Source: Cyanobacteria bacterium SBLK (GTDB lineage Bacteria; Cyanobacteriota; Cyanobacteriia; Cyanobacteriales; Spirulinaceae). From it: a DNA stretch of 36,451 nt. The notes below the pieces were generated by a model. That model searched no databases and had not been told where the DNA came from. It saw only the letters and a program-made list of their open reading frames with translations. Location of the stretch: NCBI GenBank assembly GCA_017746715.1, contig JAGHZQ010000014.1:1-36451 (forward strand), read 5' to 3'. Each line of letters opens with the position of its first letter. Position 1 is the first letter of the stretch. Positions 18,789-27,208 of the stretch are shown one piece after another. The translations under genes and the position numbers were made by a program.

Positions 18789-18938
18789 AAATATTACGAG
18801 TTTTGAGTATCTTGTGTTTTTTTGCTTAAGGAGAATATAGCATTTCTCAAATAGATAGAGTACAGTAAAATCCACTTATAACAAGAGTTTACAGATTTTC
18901 AGGTGCACCTCGCTCAATCGAGAAGCGCTATATACCTA

Positions 18939-19655
18939 TCAGGAATGGGCTATTGGAATATAGGCAGAAGGAGGCAAATATTGAAGTCGGCGACCGCCAC
19001 TTGCCCACTCTATCAATTGATCTGGTGTTACGGTAAGAGGCCCCAGTTCGGGACGAGGCGGATAACAAATAATGGTAATATAAGGGGTGTAGGGATTTGC
19101 ACATTCAGTCTCCGATGCGCGAGCGATCCGGCCGGTAAACGAATCCCTAGTAATTTGCACGTAGAATAAATTCATGTAAGATTTATTTTCTGGTACTGAT
19201 GTCACGAGAGGCTCTTCAGTTGTCTTGAAAACTACGTCCGATAACGTAATCTTCATATCTTCAAAACTAGGTACTTCCTCACCTAAGTCATCTTTGGCTA
19301 TATCGAGAGCGGCCTCATTGTCACCTAATAATAGATATACAATAATTTGACTCCATAAATCTGCTTGTACTCGCAGCTCCTCCTTACCATACGAGAGCCA
19401 ACCATCTGCATGCTGTGCTTGTTGCGTGAGACTTTGAATAACAAATTTTTTCAAGTTTTCTTCTTGTTTGGCTTGCTCTCGATCGTCAACAAAAGCTAAA
19501 TAATCGCACCAAGACCAAGCAACAAGGCGAGACCATTGATTTACTGCCTTTTGAATAACTCCCATGATAGGCTTATTGCTAAGTATTTCTGGCGGAACTG
19601 TAGACTTCGCGCAAAAGCCGGGTGTGGGAGGCGGAGCGGTAGGTATTTGAGACAT
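18939..19655 (-). CDS. Hypothetical protein, 238 residues
   Basis: I do not recognise this protein. It has no signal peptide or membrane segment. The N-terminus is proline-rich (TAPPPTPGF), followed by a helical part with many Trp residues (about 30-130: QWSRLVAWSWCDYLAF, ADLWSQIIVYLLLGDNEAA), then a probably beta-rich second half ending LQYLPPSAYIPIAHS. The start is well supported: an AGGAG ribosome site lies 7 nt before the ATG, and a good promoter sits at 19717-19745. A terminator follows. It lies downstream of the exported CxxCH protein gene on the same strand, but with its own promoter. No complete HIP1 octamer occurs in or near it, which hints at acquired DNA. Function unknown. Confidence 0.75.
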   Translation of the reverse strand: MSQIPTAPPPTPGFCAKSTVPPEILSNKPIMGVIQKAVNQWSRLVAWSWCDYLAFVDDREQAKQEENLKKFVIQSLTQQAQHADGWLSYGKEELRVQADLWSQIIVYLLLGDNEAALDIAKDDLGEEVPSFEDMKITLSDVVFKTTEEPLVTSVPENKSYMNLFYVQITRDSFTGRIARASETECANPYTPYITIICYPPRPELGPLTVTPDQLIEWASGGRRLQYLPPSAYIPIAHS

Positions 19656-19716
19656 TGGAAATTCTCCTGATACAAAAACTTACTTTTAATAGAAACTTGC
19701 TTTTGTTTTTAATTTA

Positions 19717-19745
19717 AGTATAACACTAACACCTAACGAAAGCAA
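19717..19745 (-). promoter_or_regulatory. Sigma70-type promoter of the 238-residue gene
   Basis: On the minus strand TTGCTT (19740-19745), a 17-nt spacer, and TATACT (19717-19722). The spacing is ideal and the -10 matches the consensus at 5 of 6 positions. The predicted leader is about 55 nt. Confidence 0.6.
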
Positions 19746-19819
19746 GTTGTGTCTGAATCGGTGTTTGGCGATGAAGTTCGTAGCAGTCTTCCACAACACT
19801 TTACAGAAACACTAAAGCA

Positions 19820-21430
19820 CTACTCATCTATTGATGAGTATTGAGCATGGTTCATCAAAAAGCTGAAATCGGCCTTAGTCCTCTTATCTGGAAGCGTAGC
19901 TGCTGTATGACAGCTGACACAAGAGAAACCAGCATCTGGAAATCGCTCTAGAAAGTCTTGGGGCACTTTTTGAGGGTAAGGCTCTAAAGCAACATTGAGC
20001 ATCTGTTTAGGCAACACATTCCTCCCATTTCCATAAGGGTTAGAAGGCTGATCCAGCCACTGAACGCCAATGAGTTGATAGTGTTGCCAAACAGAACTAG
20101 AATTGAAACCCTTGAGTGTCTCTTGCCAATCTTTGTTTAGAGCCTCTATAGCATGGGGAATGCAAACCTGTCGGGTTATGTTAGAGCGCCTTTGCTCCAC
20201 AATGTTTCTATATTTGTCCTCGGTTACGGCATGAGGAAATTCATCTCGCCAGAGGTAGGGAGTTGATGCAAGGGGCGTATTGACTCGACTGGAAGATTTT
20301 GGATCGTAAAGATTGTAATAATTCAAGTCTGGCGGAGTATAGCATCCATATCCATTGTCATCTTCCATATTTGGATCGTCGGGTGCATTATTGATATGCT
20401 CGAAGGTGGACCAAATCCACCCGTTTAAGCTAGTTTTGTGAAGAATGTGAAAACCAATCAATGCTACGGGTATCATGACGGGCTTAATCTTATGTTCGGG
20501 AGTTTCTACGAATAATGTGCGCTTCGTAGTGTAATATACTTTTGGATTAGGCAATTCGCGAGGGTTCGCGTTTTTAGGCAAAACCATCCATGCAGCTTTA
20601 ATTTCAATTGCTCCCTCTGTTTCATTGTCCCTACAGGGAACTAGAGGATTATTCTTTGTTGGATAACCGTTCTCCTTCTGGGCACTGCATATCAGTTGAA
20701 ACGGATTTGCAGAGTTGCCGCTAACATTGTTATTAAACTTAAGTTCTTCGAGTTTATCTGCGGAGTACCACCCATTTTTTTCGATCTGGGTGAATTCGAC
20801 AAAATTCATGCGAGGTTCGCTGAGAACGTAGTTTCCCTGGCGATCGACGAGGACGTAACCAAACGGTAGTTCGATACCCGTTTTTCTGGCCTGCCAGTTC
20901 GATAGGACAATAGGCAAGATCGGTCCAAATCCCGAAAATATCGGATTCGAGCCCAGTTCTGTCAGGTTCAATTTTCGAGCGATTAGTTTGCCATGAGGTT
21001 GACATTGGGTAGGAATATCTGGCTTGATATCAGGTGTTGCTCCCCTGGGCAAAAAGATCATTTCGGGATAAGGATAGAATTCCCAGATGCGTGGAAGATT
21101 AGGGGCTTGGCCGATTTCTTTGTCCTCTAGAGGCTCTAGAGGTAAGTTGGTGGTGCAGTTGGCAGGCCAGTTTAGAGCTATAAACGTTTTCCAAGCAAAG
21201 TTCCCAAATGTTTTTAGTGAAGGATTTGCTGGTGGATTCTGGGGAATTTCGCGCAGATCCCTGCTTACTTCTTGTATAGATGTGTCGTAGTTAGAATTGG
21301 CTAGAGCGCTAGAACTTTTAGGAGGTAGCAGCATCAAGCTTACACAGGCCAAAAAAAAAGCTAAAATAATTACAGATAGGATTCTAGTGAAAGTTTTCGA
21401 TTTCACTTTAGATTCACCAAACTGATACAT
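19820..21430 (-). CDS. Exported protein with one C-terminal c-type haem motif
   Basis: A 536-residue protein with a signal-peptide-like N-terminus: basic residues, a hydrophobic core (about 17-36) and a likely signal peptidase site at SALA-NS (44/45), so it should act in the periplasm or lumen. Near the C-terminus CVSCH (504-508) is a single CxxCH haem attachment site. The large middle part is unlike ordinary small cytochromes c, and contains GFHILHKTSLNGWIWSTFE (about 326-344), plus several further cysteines that could form disulfides. It is best called a cytochrome-c-like protein of unknown role, perhaps an oxidoreductase. It has its own promoter (21516-21544). The start ATG lies inside a small palindrome, GATACA-T-TGTATC. 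Confidence 0.8.
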   Translation of the reverse strand: MYQFGESKVKSKTFTRILSVIILAFFLACVSLMLLPPKSSSALANSNYDTSIQEVSRDLREIPQNPPANPSLKTFGNFAWKTFIALNWPANCTTNLPLEPLEDKEIGQAPNLPRIWEFYPYPEMIFLPRGATPDIKPDIPTQCQPHGKLIARKLNLTELGSNPIFSGFGPILPIVLSNWQARKTGIELPFGYVLVDRQGNYVLSEPRMNFVEFTQIEKNGWYSADKLEELKFNNNVSGNSANPFQLICSAQKENGYPTKNNPLVPCRDNETEGAIEIKAAWMVLPKNANPRELPNPKVYYTTKRTLFVETPEHKIKPVMIPVALIGFHILHKTSLNGWIWSTFEHINNAPDDPNMEDDNGYGCYTPPDLNYYNLYDPKSSSRVNTPLASTPYLWRDEFPHAVTEDKYRNIVEQRRSNITRQVCIPHAIEALNKDWQETLKGFNSSSVWQHYQLIGVQWLDQPSNPYGNGRNVLPKQMLNVALEPYPQKVPQDFLERFPDAGFSCVSCHTAATLPDKRTKADFSFLMNHAQYSSIDE

Positions 21431-21515
21431 TGTATCAAAAACCTTCTCGACGAGAGAATAAAAGGAGAGAATACTCTTTTTAGAGTAAGGACTTGAATCT
21501 CACCATATAGACTAA

Positions 21516-21544
21516 AGGATAATCACTCCAGAAAAAGTTGTCAA
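21516..21544 (-). promoter_or_regulatory. Sigma70-type promoter of the CxxCH protein gene
   Basis: On the minus strand TTGACA (21539-21544, perfect -35), 17 nt, then TATCCT (21516-21521, four of six -10 matches). It lies between the amidohydrolase stop and the CxxCH gene, giving a leader of about 80 nt, so the CxxCH gene can be transcribed independently of the TOMM genes upstream. Confidence 0.65.
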
Positions 21545-21599
21545 GTATTTCTTTGTCAATTTACTTAGAGGGATTGGGCTACTATTTTTTGTGCAATTT

Positions 21600-22682
21600 T
21601 TATTCGATGTTATAAAATCTCTTGGGATTATCCCAGAGAATTTTCTGAATAACTTTTTTGGATAACTTCCCTTCTAGGGCTACCATATCGTCAACAACAT
21701 CGGGTTTGTGATCCATGTGGGGATAGTCAGAACCAAAAAGCAGATTATCTTCCCCAAGTTCCTCTAGCAGCTTCGGGATATAGGCTTCTGAGGGTTCAAC
21801 GGAAATGAAACACTGACGGCGAAAATACTCCGAAGGCTTTCTTTTTACCTTGTCCTTTACTTCCCAGAGTAAATCTTCGTATTCGCGATCCAATCGCCAC
21901 AGCCAGTAAGGCAACCAACCGCAGCCAGATTCGAGAAACGCTATTCTCAGTTGGGGATGGTTTTCCAGAACACCTCCTTCAATTAAAGCCAATAATGCCA
22001 TCATCTGTTCCATGGGGTGGGAACAGGCATGGAGGGCAAAGCGAGAGTGAAAGCGATCGCGTCCTGCGGTGGGAACTTTGCTGTGGGTGGTTTCGTGGAG
22101 GGCGATCGCCATCCCGAATTCCTCGCACTGCCTCCAGAAGGGTTCGTAAGCCGGATCGCTTAAAATACGGTCTTTAATGGGATTGGGACGCAAATAAACG
22201 GCTTTCCAACCCCACTCGGCAATGCGTTCCAATTCCGTCAGCATCTCCTCGGGATCGTGCTGGTTGACGACCCCCACCCCTCTCAACATTTGTGGGTTGT
22301 AGCTGCAAAAATCTCGCAGCCAATTGTTATAAGCACGGACGTAAGCCCCCACTTGAGGAGAAGGCATAGTATCCACTCCCACCAACCAAAGAAGATGGGT
22401 GGGATAGATAAAAGCCAGATCGACCCCCATTTGATACATGGCTTGAATTTGGGACTCTGGGTTAAATTCTCGAGCGAAAGCGTGGGGGTGCGATCGCGCC
22501 ACTTGTTTGGCTCCCTCTTGATGGAGAAGAGGAGTAAGTTTATTGAGAACCGATTGTCCTTGCACCTTCATTTCTACAGAAGGCGCAAAATCCCGAAATG
22601 CGGGTTCGAGATACTCTTTCCACATCGAATGAGGCTCGTAAACGTGAGCATCCGCATCAATGATTCGATAGCCGTTTAACAT
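21600..22682 (-). CDS. Amidohydrolase family 2 protein, adjacent to TOMM cyclodehydratase
   Basis: A 360-residue metal-dependent TIM-barrel hydrolase/decarboxylase of the Amidohydro_2 group (ACMSD-like). Visible metal-site elements are DADAHVYEP (9-17), ALHETTH (194-200), HACSHPMEQ (218-226), LESGCGW (250-256) and GSDYPHMD (317-324). Family members decarboxylate or hydrolyse small aromatic or carboxylic substrates. It starts 67 bp after the stop of the E1/YcaO fusion gene on the same strand, so the two are probably co-transcribed. In the bottromycin pathway an amidohydrolase-superfamily enzyme works beside YcaO proteins in peptide maturation, so a tailoring or proteolytic role here is plausible but unproven. 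No clear ribosome site precedes the ATG. Confidence 0.88.
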   Translation of the reverse strand: MLNGYRIIDADAHVYEPHSMWKEYLEPAFRDFAPSVEMKVQGQSVLNKLTPLLHQEGAKQVARSHPHAFAREFNPESQIQAMYQMGVDLAFIYPTHLLWLVGVDTMPSPQVGAYVRAYNNWLRDFCSYNPQMLRGVGVVNQHDPEEMLTELERIAEWGWKAVYLRPNPIKDRILSDPAYEPFWRQCEEFGMAIALHETTHSKVPTAGRDRFHSRFALHACSHPMEQMMALLALIEGGVLENHPQLRIAFLESGCGWLPYWLWRLDREYEDLLWEVKDKVKRKPSEYFRRQCFISVEPSEAYIPKLLEELGEDNLLFGSDYPHMDHKPDVVDDMVALEGKLSKKVIQKILWDNPKRFYNIE

Positions 22683-22749
22683 GGTAGAACTAACAGGATA
22701 GAACTGAGGCAGGTCGGGTTAAATGAATACCGAAAATAAATTGAGGTAG

Positions 22750-25011
22750 CTATAACCAGAGAGGGATAGGATTGAGATATTCCTCTAGTGAAGGTTTTTC
22801 TAGCCAGCCCAATTGTACGGGAACATCATAAAGCCGTCCAGTCCCCAAACGCTTCCAAAAATGGCGCAACCCTGGCACGATAACTTTAGCGACATTCAAA
22901 CCAATATCGGGGCGAGTTTGGTCGAGAACGAGCATTTCCATCCCCTTTTCTGTGATAAGATTCTGGCAATAGCGAATATCTTCTAAGAGGTCATCGTGCC
23001 AAACGATCGCATAGTCGCTGTATTTTCGGGCGGAAACTTGGCGATCGGGCAATAAGTATGGCTGATTTCCCACCGTCGCTGTCTTCCACCAGTTTAAAAT
23101 ATGGGGTTCGGCAGAGGGATTATAGTTAGTGTTGCCATCTGGGTTTGCCGCTATCACCCCCATCAGCACTTGTCCCAACTCCGTTAGCGCCCGTTGTAGG
23201 GCAAGTTTGGGATCGAAATGGGCACCAAAACCCAGAATAATATCTTCCACATCGCGATCGCTCCTGCGAGACACAGCCCCAAAGATGGGAATATTCAGAT
23301 CGCTAGTCAAATCCAAGACCCACAGTTCCCGCCCGAGGGAATGGTAATATTCGCTAACAGCCTGAAAATAGGGATCGTCAAAACTCTCTAGAGCGATCGC
23401 CGGACGGGAGAGGCGATTGTACCACCACAAAGCCACCCCATCGCGTTCGACTAATTCCAGAAATCCCTGTAAAATCGCTTCTTCAATAGTATTCCCAGCC
23501 GCGCAACCATTGGTATCCGCCCAACAAGACGGCTTTTCCGGTTTGGGGTAGCCAAAATAACAATAGGCAGTCGGTAAATATTTAAAATCTTGCTGAGTTA
23601 AAGACCAAACTGGAGTCCAATCTATTTCCTCACTTTTATCAAAAGGTTCGGGGACGCGCTGAAACTCATCGGAATTCGTTGCATTCCATTGGTGGCGATC
23701 GCGGTATTGAGTCGGGCTAAAATTCAGGCAAGTATTGGGATGAACGGCTTTATCTCCGAGAGCTTCATAGCTATCTTGAATGCGAATTTCATCTCCTTGA
23801 AAGACGCTCGAGTAGCGTTCGATCGCTTCCCCAAATCCGCTTGCTTTTGCTTGAGCATCCGTTCTCCCTTTCCCCGCACTTCTGCCTCTGATATTCTTTT
23901 GCCAGTCCCGCAAGGAATCAAACATAGTGAGGTGATGGTGTTGCGCTCGATAAATATGGGTTAAACCCTTAAGACCCCCTGCTACTTTGTCGAGCGATCG
24001 CACCGCTCCCGTAATCGGGCTAATATGATGCCAATACTTAGCCAAGGTTTCCTCGGGGGTAACGCAACGATGTCCTCCATCCGAGGTAAACTTCTTTTTG
24101 CGACTGCCAATAATAACGGGAATCGATCGTTTTTGCGGTTTGAGGTATCCGCACTCGGGACATTGAGGGCGTTTGACGAGGACATGATGTTGAATGGCAA
24201 GGGAGAGCGTATCATAAGTTGCGATCGCTCCTTCGAGTTGGGGATTTTTTCCTTGCAGAATCCATTTGAGAATTTCGTGGGTCGCGATCGCTCGGGCAAT
24301 TTCTCGAGTGGCAGGCAGATTGACAAGAGGAGGAGTTAAGGGAGAAACGCTATTGCTGCGTCTCTGGATAAATCCTTCTGAGGGCCTGTTGTTTCGCAAG
24401 CGCGAAGCCAAGCATTCCCAGCATCCCGTTTGAGCGGGATAAAAAATAGGTCCGAGCCAAAGCACCATCCCAATCGGTCTTATCAACATCCAAGGACGAG
24501 AGCTTGCTAGATTAAGTCGATTGATCTCTGCTAATTCCTCTCTTAAATAGTCATCCGTCAATACAACTTCAATTCCTCCTTCATCGGCAACTCGAATATG
24601 CGATCGCTCTAAAGTTTCCATGAAATCGTTACCGCATAAATCTCCCAAAGCCCTAATCGTAACTCCCCTTTCTTGTAATATCTGGCGTGCATCTTGGGAA
24701 TCAACCAACAACGATTCGCATAATAAATTCAGGTTTGGCTCTAGAATTCTTTCGTTGTCAAGTTCGCTCTCAATAATTAAATTTTTCTGCTCTAATTCCA
24801 TGAGTGCATAAAAAATGTATGCCTCTGGTAATTTATTGCGGAGTTGAGCAACAATCTCATCTTGTGTCCGTTCGCCATCCAGTAAGGGGATCAATTCTTG
24901 ATAGAAAGAGTCCCTCAAAAATACACTACCTCTTTCAGATAATAAAAAGATTCCTTCTGAGTTAACTCTTTCAAAGCGAAAACCATATTTTAGCCTTGGC
25001 TTTTTAATCAT
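22750..25011 (-). CDS. TOMM azoline cyclodehydratase, fused E1-like (C) and YcaO (D) protein
   Basis: A 753-residue RiPP enzyme that would convert Cys/Ser/Thr of a precursor peptide to thiazoline/oxazoline using ATP. Residues 1-90 look like a PqqD-like leader-binding (RRE) domain (LLDGERTQDEIVAQL and ALMELEQKNLI). The E1-like middle has two paired-cysteine zinc sites (CWEC 197-200, CPEC 284-287). The YcaO half holds the ATP-binding signatures SGFGEAIERYS (391-401), GCAAGNTIEEAILQGFLELVERD (502-524) and RALTELGQ (607-614). YcaO cyclodehydratases often end in a proline-rich tail; here the end is only NPIPLWL. The length equals that of the PatD/TruD-type fusions of cyanobactin and related pathways. 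No precursor gene was found nearby, nor a flavin dehydrogenase or peptidase. Confidence 0.93.
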   Translation of the reverse strand: MIKKPRLKYGFRFERVNSEGIFLLSERGSVFLRDSFYQELIPLLDGERTQDEIVAQLRNKLPEAYIFYALMELEQKNLIIESELDNERILEPNLNLLCESLLVDSQDARQILQERGVTIRALGDLCGNDFMETLERSHIRVADEGGIEVVLTDDYLREELAEINRLNLASSRPWMLIRPIGMVLWLGPIFYPAQTGCWECLASRLRNNRPSEGFIQRRSNSVSPLTPPLVNLPATREIARAIATHEILKWILQGKNPQLEGAIATYDTLSLAIQHHVLVKRPQCPECGYLKPQKRSIPVIIGSRKKKFTSDGGHRCVTPEETLAKYWHHISPITGAVRSLDKVAGGLKGLTHIYRAQHHHLTMFDSLRDWQKNIRGRSAGKGRTDAQAKASGFGEAIERYSSVFQGDEIRIQDSYEALGDKAVHPNTCLNFSPTQYRDRHQWNATNSDEFQRVPEPFDKSEEIDWTPVWSLTQQDFKYLPTAYCYFGYPKPEKPSCWADTNGCAAGNTIEEAILQGFLELVERDGVALWWYNRLSRPAIALESFDDPYFQAVSEYYHSLGRELWVLDLTSDLNIPIFGAVSRRSDRDVEDIILGFGAHFDPKLALQRALTELGQVLMGVIAANPDGNTNYNPSAEPHILNWWKTATVGNQPYLLPDRQVSARKYSDYAIVWHDDLLEDIRYCQNLITEKGMEMLVLDQTRPDIGLNVAKVIVPGLRHFWKRLGTGRLYDVPVQLGWLEKPSLEEYLNPIPLWL

Positions 25012-25067
25012 GTTTATAATCTAACTGTTAGCACTATTCATCAGTAAAACCTAAATTGCGAGCGAAT

Positions 25068-25096
25068 AGTATAGGTAGTAGATAGCAATTGTGCAA
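25068..25096 (-). promoter_or_regulatory. Possible promoter of the TOMM genes
   Basis: On the minus strand TTGCAC (25091-25096), a 17-nt spacer, then TATACT (25068-25073, five of six). The -35 is weak. The leader would be about 50 nt, with no clear Shine-Dalgarno sequence before the ATG at 25011. Confidence 0.4.
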
Positions 25097-25238
25097 ATAT
25101 TATGGCCATGCAAGCCTCACTCACGAGATTACCCCAGAAAAACTATGGGTTGAGACCGCAACAATATCTATAATTTGGTTTCACGAACCGTCAATTATCA
25201 ACTATCATTGTTCATCAAATCGTTGGGATGACAGGACT

Positions 25239-26315
25239 ATGACAAAATTGCGGGTTGGGCTGTTATTTGGCGGACGCTCTGGAGAACATGAAGTGTCCAT
25301 CAGTTCCGCAAAAGCGATCGCAACGGCCCTCACTGTTAAAGACAATCAGGATCGCTACGATCTCTACCCGTTCTACATTCAAAAAAATGGGGTTTGGCAA
25401 AATCCGACTACGTCGCGATCCGTCCTCGATGCCGGCAAACCCCTCCCCGTAGAAACCCCCATTCGCGACCAACTCTGGCAATTTCCCCCAGAAGCCGCCC
25501 AAATAGAGGTTTGGTTTCCCATCCTCCACGGTCCCAATGGGGAAGATGGCACTATTCAAGGGCTATTGACTCTCATGCAGATTCCCAGCGTTGGCAGTGG
25601 CGTGTTAGGCTCATCTGTGGGCATGGATAAATTAATGATGAAAATGGTCTTTGCCAGTGCTGGATTGCCCCAAGTGAAATATATGGGGGTGACACGATCG
25701 CAAATTTGGTCGAATCCCTGCATCTTTCCCAAACTCTGCGACGAAATCGAGGCAGCCATTGGCTATCCCTGCTTTGTCAAACCCTCCAATTTAGGGTCTT
25801 CCGTGGGAGTTGCCAAAGTCAGAACCCGCAGCGAACTCGAGTCGGCTTTAGATAGTGCTGCCAGCTACGATCGCCGCATTATCGTCGAAGCGGGAATTAC
25901 CGGCATTCGCGAGGTAGAATGCGCGGTGTTGGGCAATGACAACCCGAAAGCCTCCGTCATCGGCGAAATTACCTACGATAGCGACTTCTACGATTACGAG
26001 ACCAAATATACAGATGGCTTGGCCGGCTTGCAAATTCCCGCCCCCCTTCCCGCAACAGTGAGCGATCGCATTCGGGACATGGCAATTCGTGCCTTTGCAG
26101 CTGTCGATGGAGCCGGACTCTCGCGGGTAGACTTTTTCTATGTCGAGTCCACCGGAGAGATTTTTATCAACGAAATCAATACTCTACCCGGTTTTACCGC
26201 TACCAGTATGTATCCCCGTCTCTGGGATGCTGCGGGCATTCCCTTTCCCGAACTCGTTCATCAACTCATTCAATTCGCCCGAGAGCGAGAAAATTCGAGC
26301 AAAGAGGAACAATAA
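25239..26315 (+). CDS. ddl: D-alanine--D-alanine ligase
   Basis: A 358-residue ATP-grasp enzyme that joins two D-alanines for peptidoglycan synthesis in the cytoplasm. The N-terminal signature [13 protein letters not shown], the glycine-rich ATP loop [11 protein letters not shown], the DYETKYTDG segment and the metal-binding [15 protein letters not shown] near residues 310-325 are all intact. I start it at the ATG at 25239, where the family normally begins. An in-frame TTG at 25089 would add 50 residues without any family similarity. It is divergent from the TOMM cyclodehydratase gene. The length is normal. Confidence 0.96.
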   Translation: MTKLRVGLLFGGRSGEHEVSISSAKAIATALTVKDNQDRYDLYPFYIQKNGVWQNPTTSRSVLDAGKPLPVETPIRDQLWQFPPEAAQIEVWFPILHGPNGEDGTIQGLLTLMQIPSVGSGVLGSSVGMDKLMMKMVFASAGLPQVKYMGVTRSQIWSNPCIFPKLCDEIEAAIGYPCFVKPSNLGSSVGVAKVRTRSELESALDSAASYDRRIIVEAGITGIREVECAVLGNDNPKASVIGEITYDSDFYDYETKYTDGLAGLQIPAPLPATVSDRIRDMAIRAFAAVDGAGLSRVDFFYVESTGEIFINEINTLPGFTATSMYPRLWDAAGIPFPELVHQLIQFARERENSSKEEQ

Positions 26316-26591
26316 CTTATCTCATTTTCCCTCATTCAAACATCTTTTTAGACTTTGATTTAGATCCAAGGATGAGGGTAGAATCGTAAATTTCTTCTCT
26401 ATTTAATACCTCTTTTTCCCTGTTGAGGCAGCGATCGGAGTCACGAGATCGCCGAGTTTGCGATCGCTACTATTCTCAATCGAGAATCACAGGAGAAAAC
26501 ATCAGGGATCGCAGTAGAAACCACAAGAAAACAGGATACTAAAGATAACGACAAAACGATATTTAAAGATTCTGCTTTCATTAAATGCGCC
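26316..26591. other. Intergenic region between ddl and the 59-codon gene
   Basis: This stretch of 276 bp has no convincing ORF. It contains one small perfect hairpin, ATTCTC-AATC-GAGAAT (26472-26487), and one HIP1 octamer near 26461. A promoter for the small gene is expected here but not clearly visible. Confidence 0.5.
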
Positions 26592-26771
26592 ATGAATACC
26601 AACATTAGAGAACTCACCGCTCAAATTTTGTCCTCTCGAACCATTTCCCAAATCGATCGCGAAAATATGTCGGCTCTTTTGCGACGCCAAGATTTGGACG
26701 ATAGCGATCGCACCTTAATCGAACGAGTTTTTTACGGGGTTCGTCACGGTCTTTTAAGAACGGTAGAATAA
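26592..26771 (+). CDS. Small conserved cyanobacterial protein, 59 residues
   Basis: This short gene reads MNTNIRELTAQILSSRTISQ and continues to RHGLLRTVE. The pattern is an N-terminal 'ELTxxIL' helix, a middle 'LLRRQDLDDSDRTLIERVFYGV' and a short 'GxLRxVE' tail. It matches a family of roughly 60-residue all-helical proteins of unknown function that I know from many cyanobacterial genomes, where the tail usually reads GRLKLVD. Good codon use and a complete frame support it as real. Its stop is separated by a single base from the stop of the convergent yqgF gene. Confidence 0.75.
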   Translation: MNTNIRELTAQILSSRTISQIDRENMSALLRRQDLDDSDRTLIERVFYGVRHGLLRTVE

Positions 26772-26772
26772 A

Positions 26773-27180
26773 CTAATTATTTCGCTCTCGTCGTGCTAAA
26801 TATCGCTCGACTAACAAAATCGCAGCGATATCGTCTACAGGACGAGGAGGCAATCGCATTCCCCGAGGGAGCAAGCGAGTCAACCCTTTAGGAGGATACA
26901 TTTGCCAATAGCGATCGCGAGCCTCCAAAGAACTATTGCGCTCGTCAATCGCAATAAGGGGGAAATCCTCACCGAGTTCGGCTTTCAATTTCTCGTGCCA
27001 TTCTTTGGCCGTGGTGAGATTTCCTATCGCAATCTGTTGCAGGGAATACTGTTGCGAGAGGGCACGAACCGCAGCGATCGCCTCTCGAGAGTCAACCACC
27101 CGATGCTCGTAGATTTGCCCCGTGTCATCCATCACGGCAATACCGCATTTGTCCCGTCCGGGATCGAACCCTAAAATCAT
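26773..27180 (-). CDS. ruvX: YqgF/RuvX-family RNase H-fold nuclease
   Basis: A 135-residue protein with the YqgF fold: LGFDPGRDKCGIAV at the start (catalytic Asp6), IDERNSSLEA (Asp79-Glu80) and RPVDDIAAILL (Asp116-Asp117) supply the usual acidic triad. In E. coli the protein processes the 5' end of pre-16S rRNA, and the related name RuvX reflects a proposed resolvase role. The cyanobacterial form differs somewhat from the proteobacterial one, so either substrate is possible. The gene is followed 28 bp upstream by DUF3084, probably as one transcript. Confidence 0.82.
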   Translation of the reverse strand: MILGFDPGRDKCGIAVMDDTGQIYEHRVVDSREAIAAVRALSQQYSLQQIAIGNLTTAKEWHEKLKAELGEDFPLIAIDERNSSLEARDRYWQMYPPKGLTRLLPRGMRLPPRPVDDIAAILLVERYLARRERNN

Positions 27181-27208
27181 GACTTTCCCAAAATTTTGAA
27201 TACAAAAA

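Larger units (their letters stand above)
18582..18938. other. 357-bp gene-free region with terminator-like hairpins
   Basis: This AT-rich gap lies between two minus-strand genes. It holds two inverted repeats described separately (18691-18720 and 18754-18788), and near 18590 the ribosome site for the giant kinase. The kinase promoter must also lie here, but I could not choose one. No convincing ORF was seen on either strand; plus-strand frames here are not supported by codon use or start signals. Confidence 0.7.

Noticed and set aside
25041..25124. A 27-codon minus-strand GTG frame with a Ser/Thr cluster ([10 protein letters not shown]) upstream of the YcaO gene, considered as a TOMM precursor peptide
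   Set aside because: It has no recognisable leader, is far too short, and the best promoter for the YcaO gene lies inside it, so it would not be transcribed from that promoter.
25089..25238. A 50-residue N-terminal extension of D-Ala-D-Ala ligase from a TTG
   Set aside because: The extension has no family similarity; the ATG at 25239 gives the normal N-terminus.
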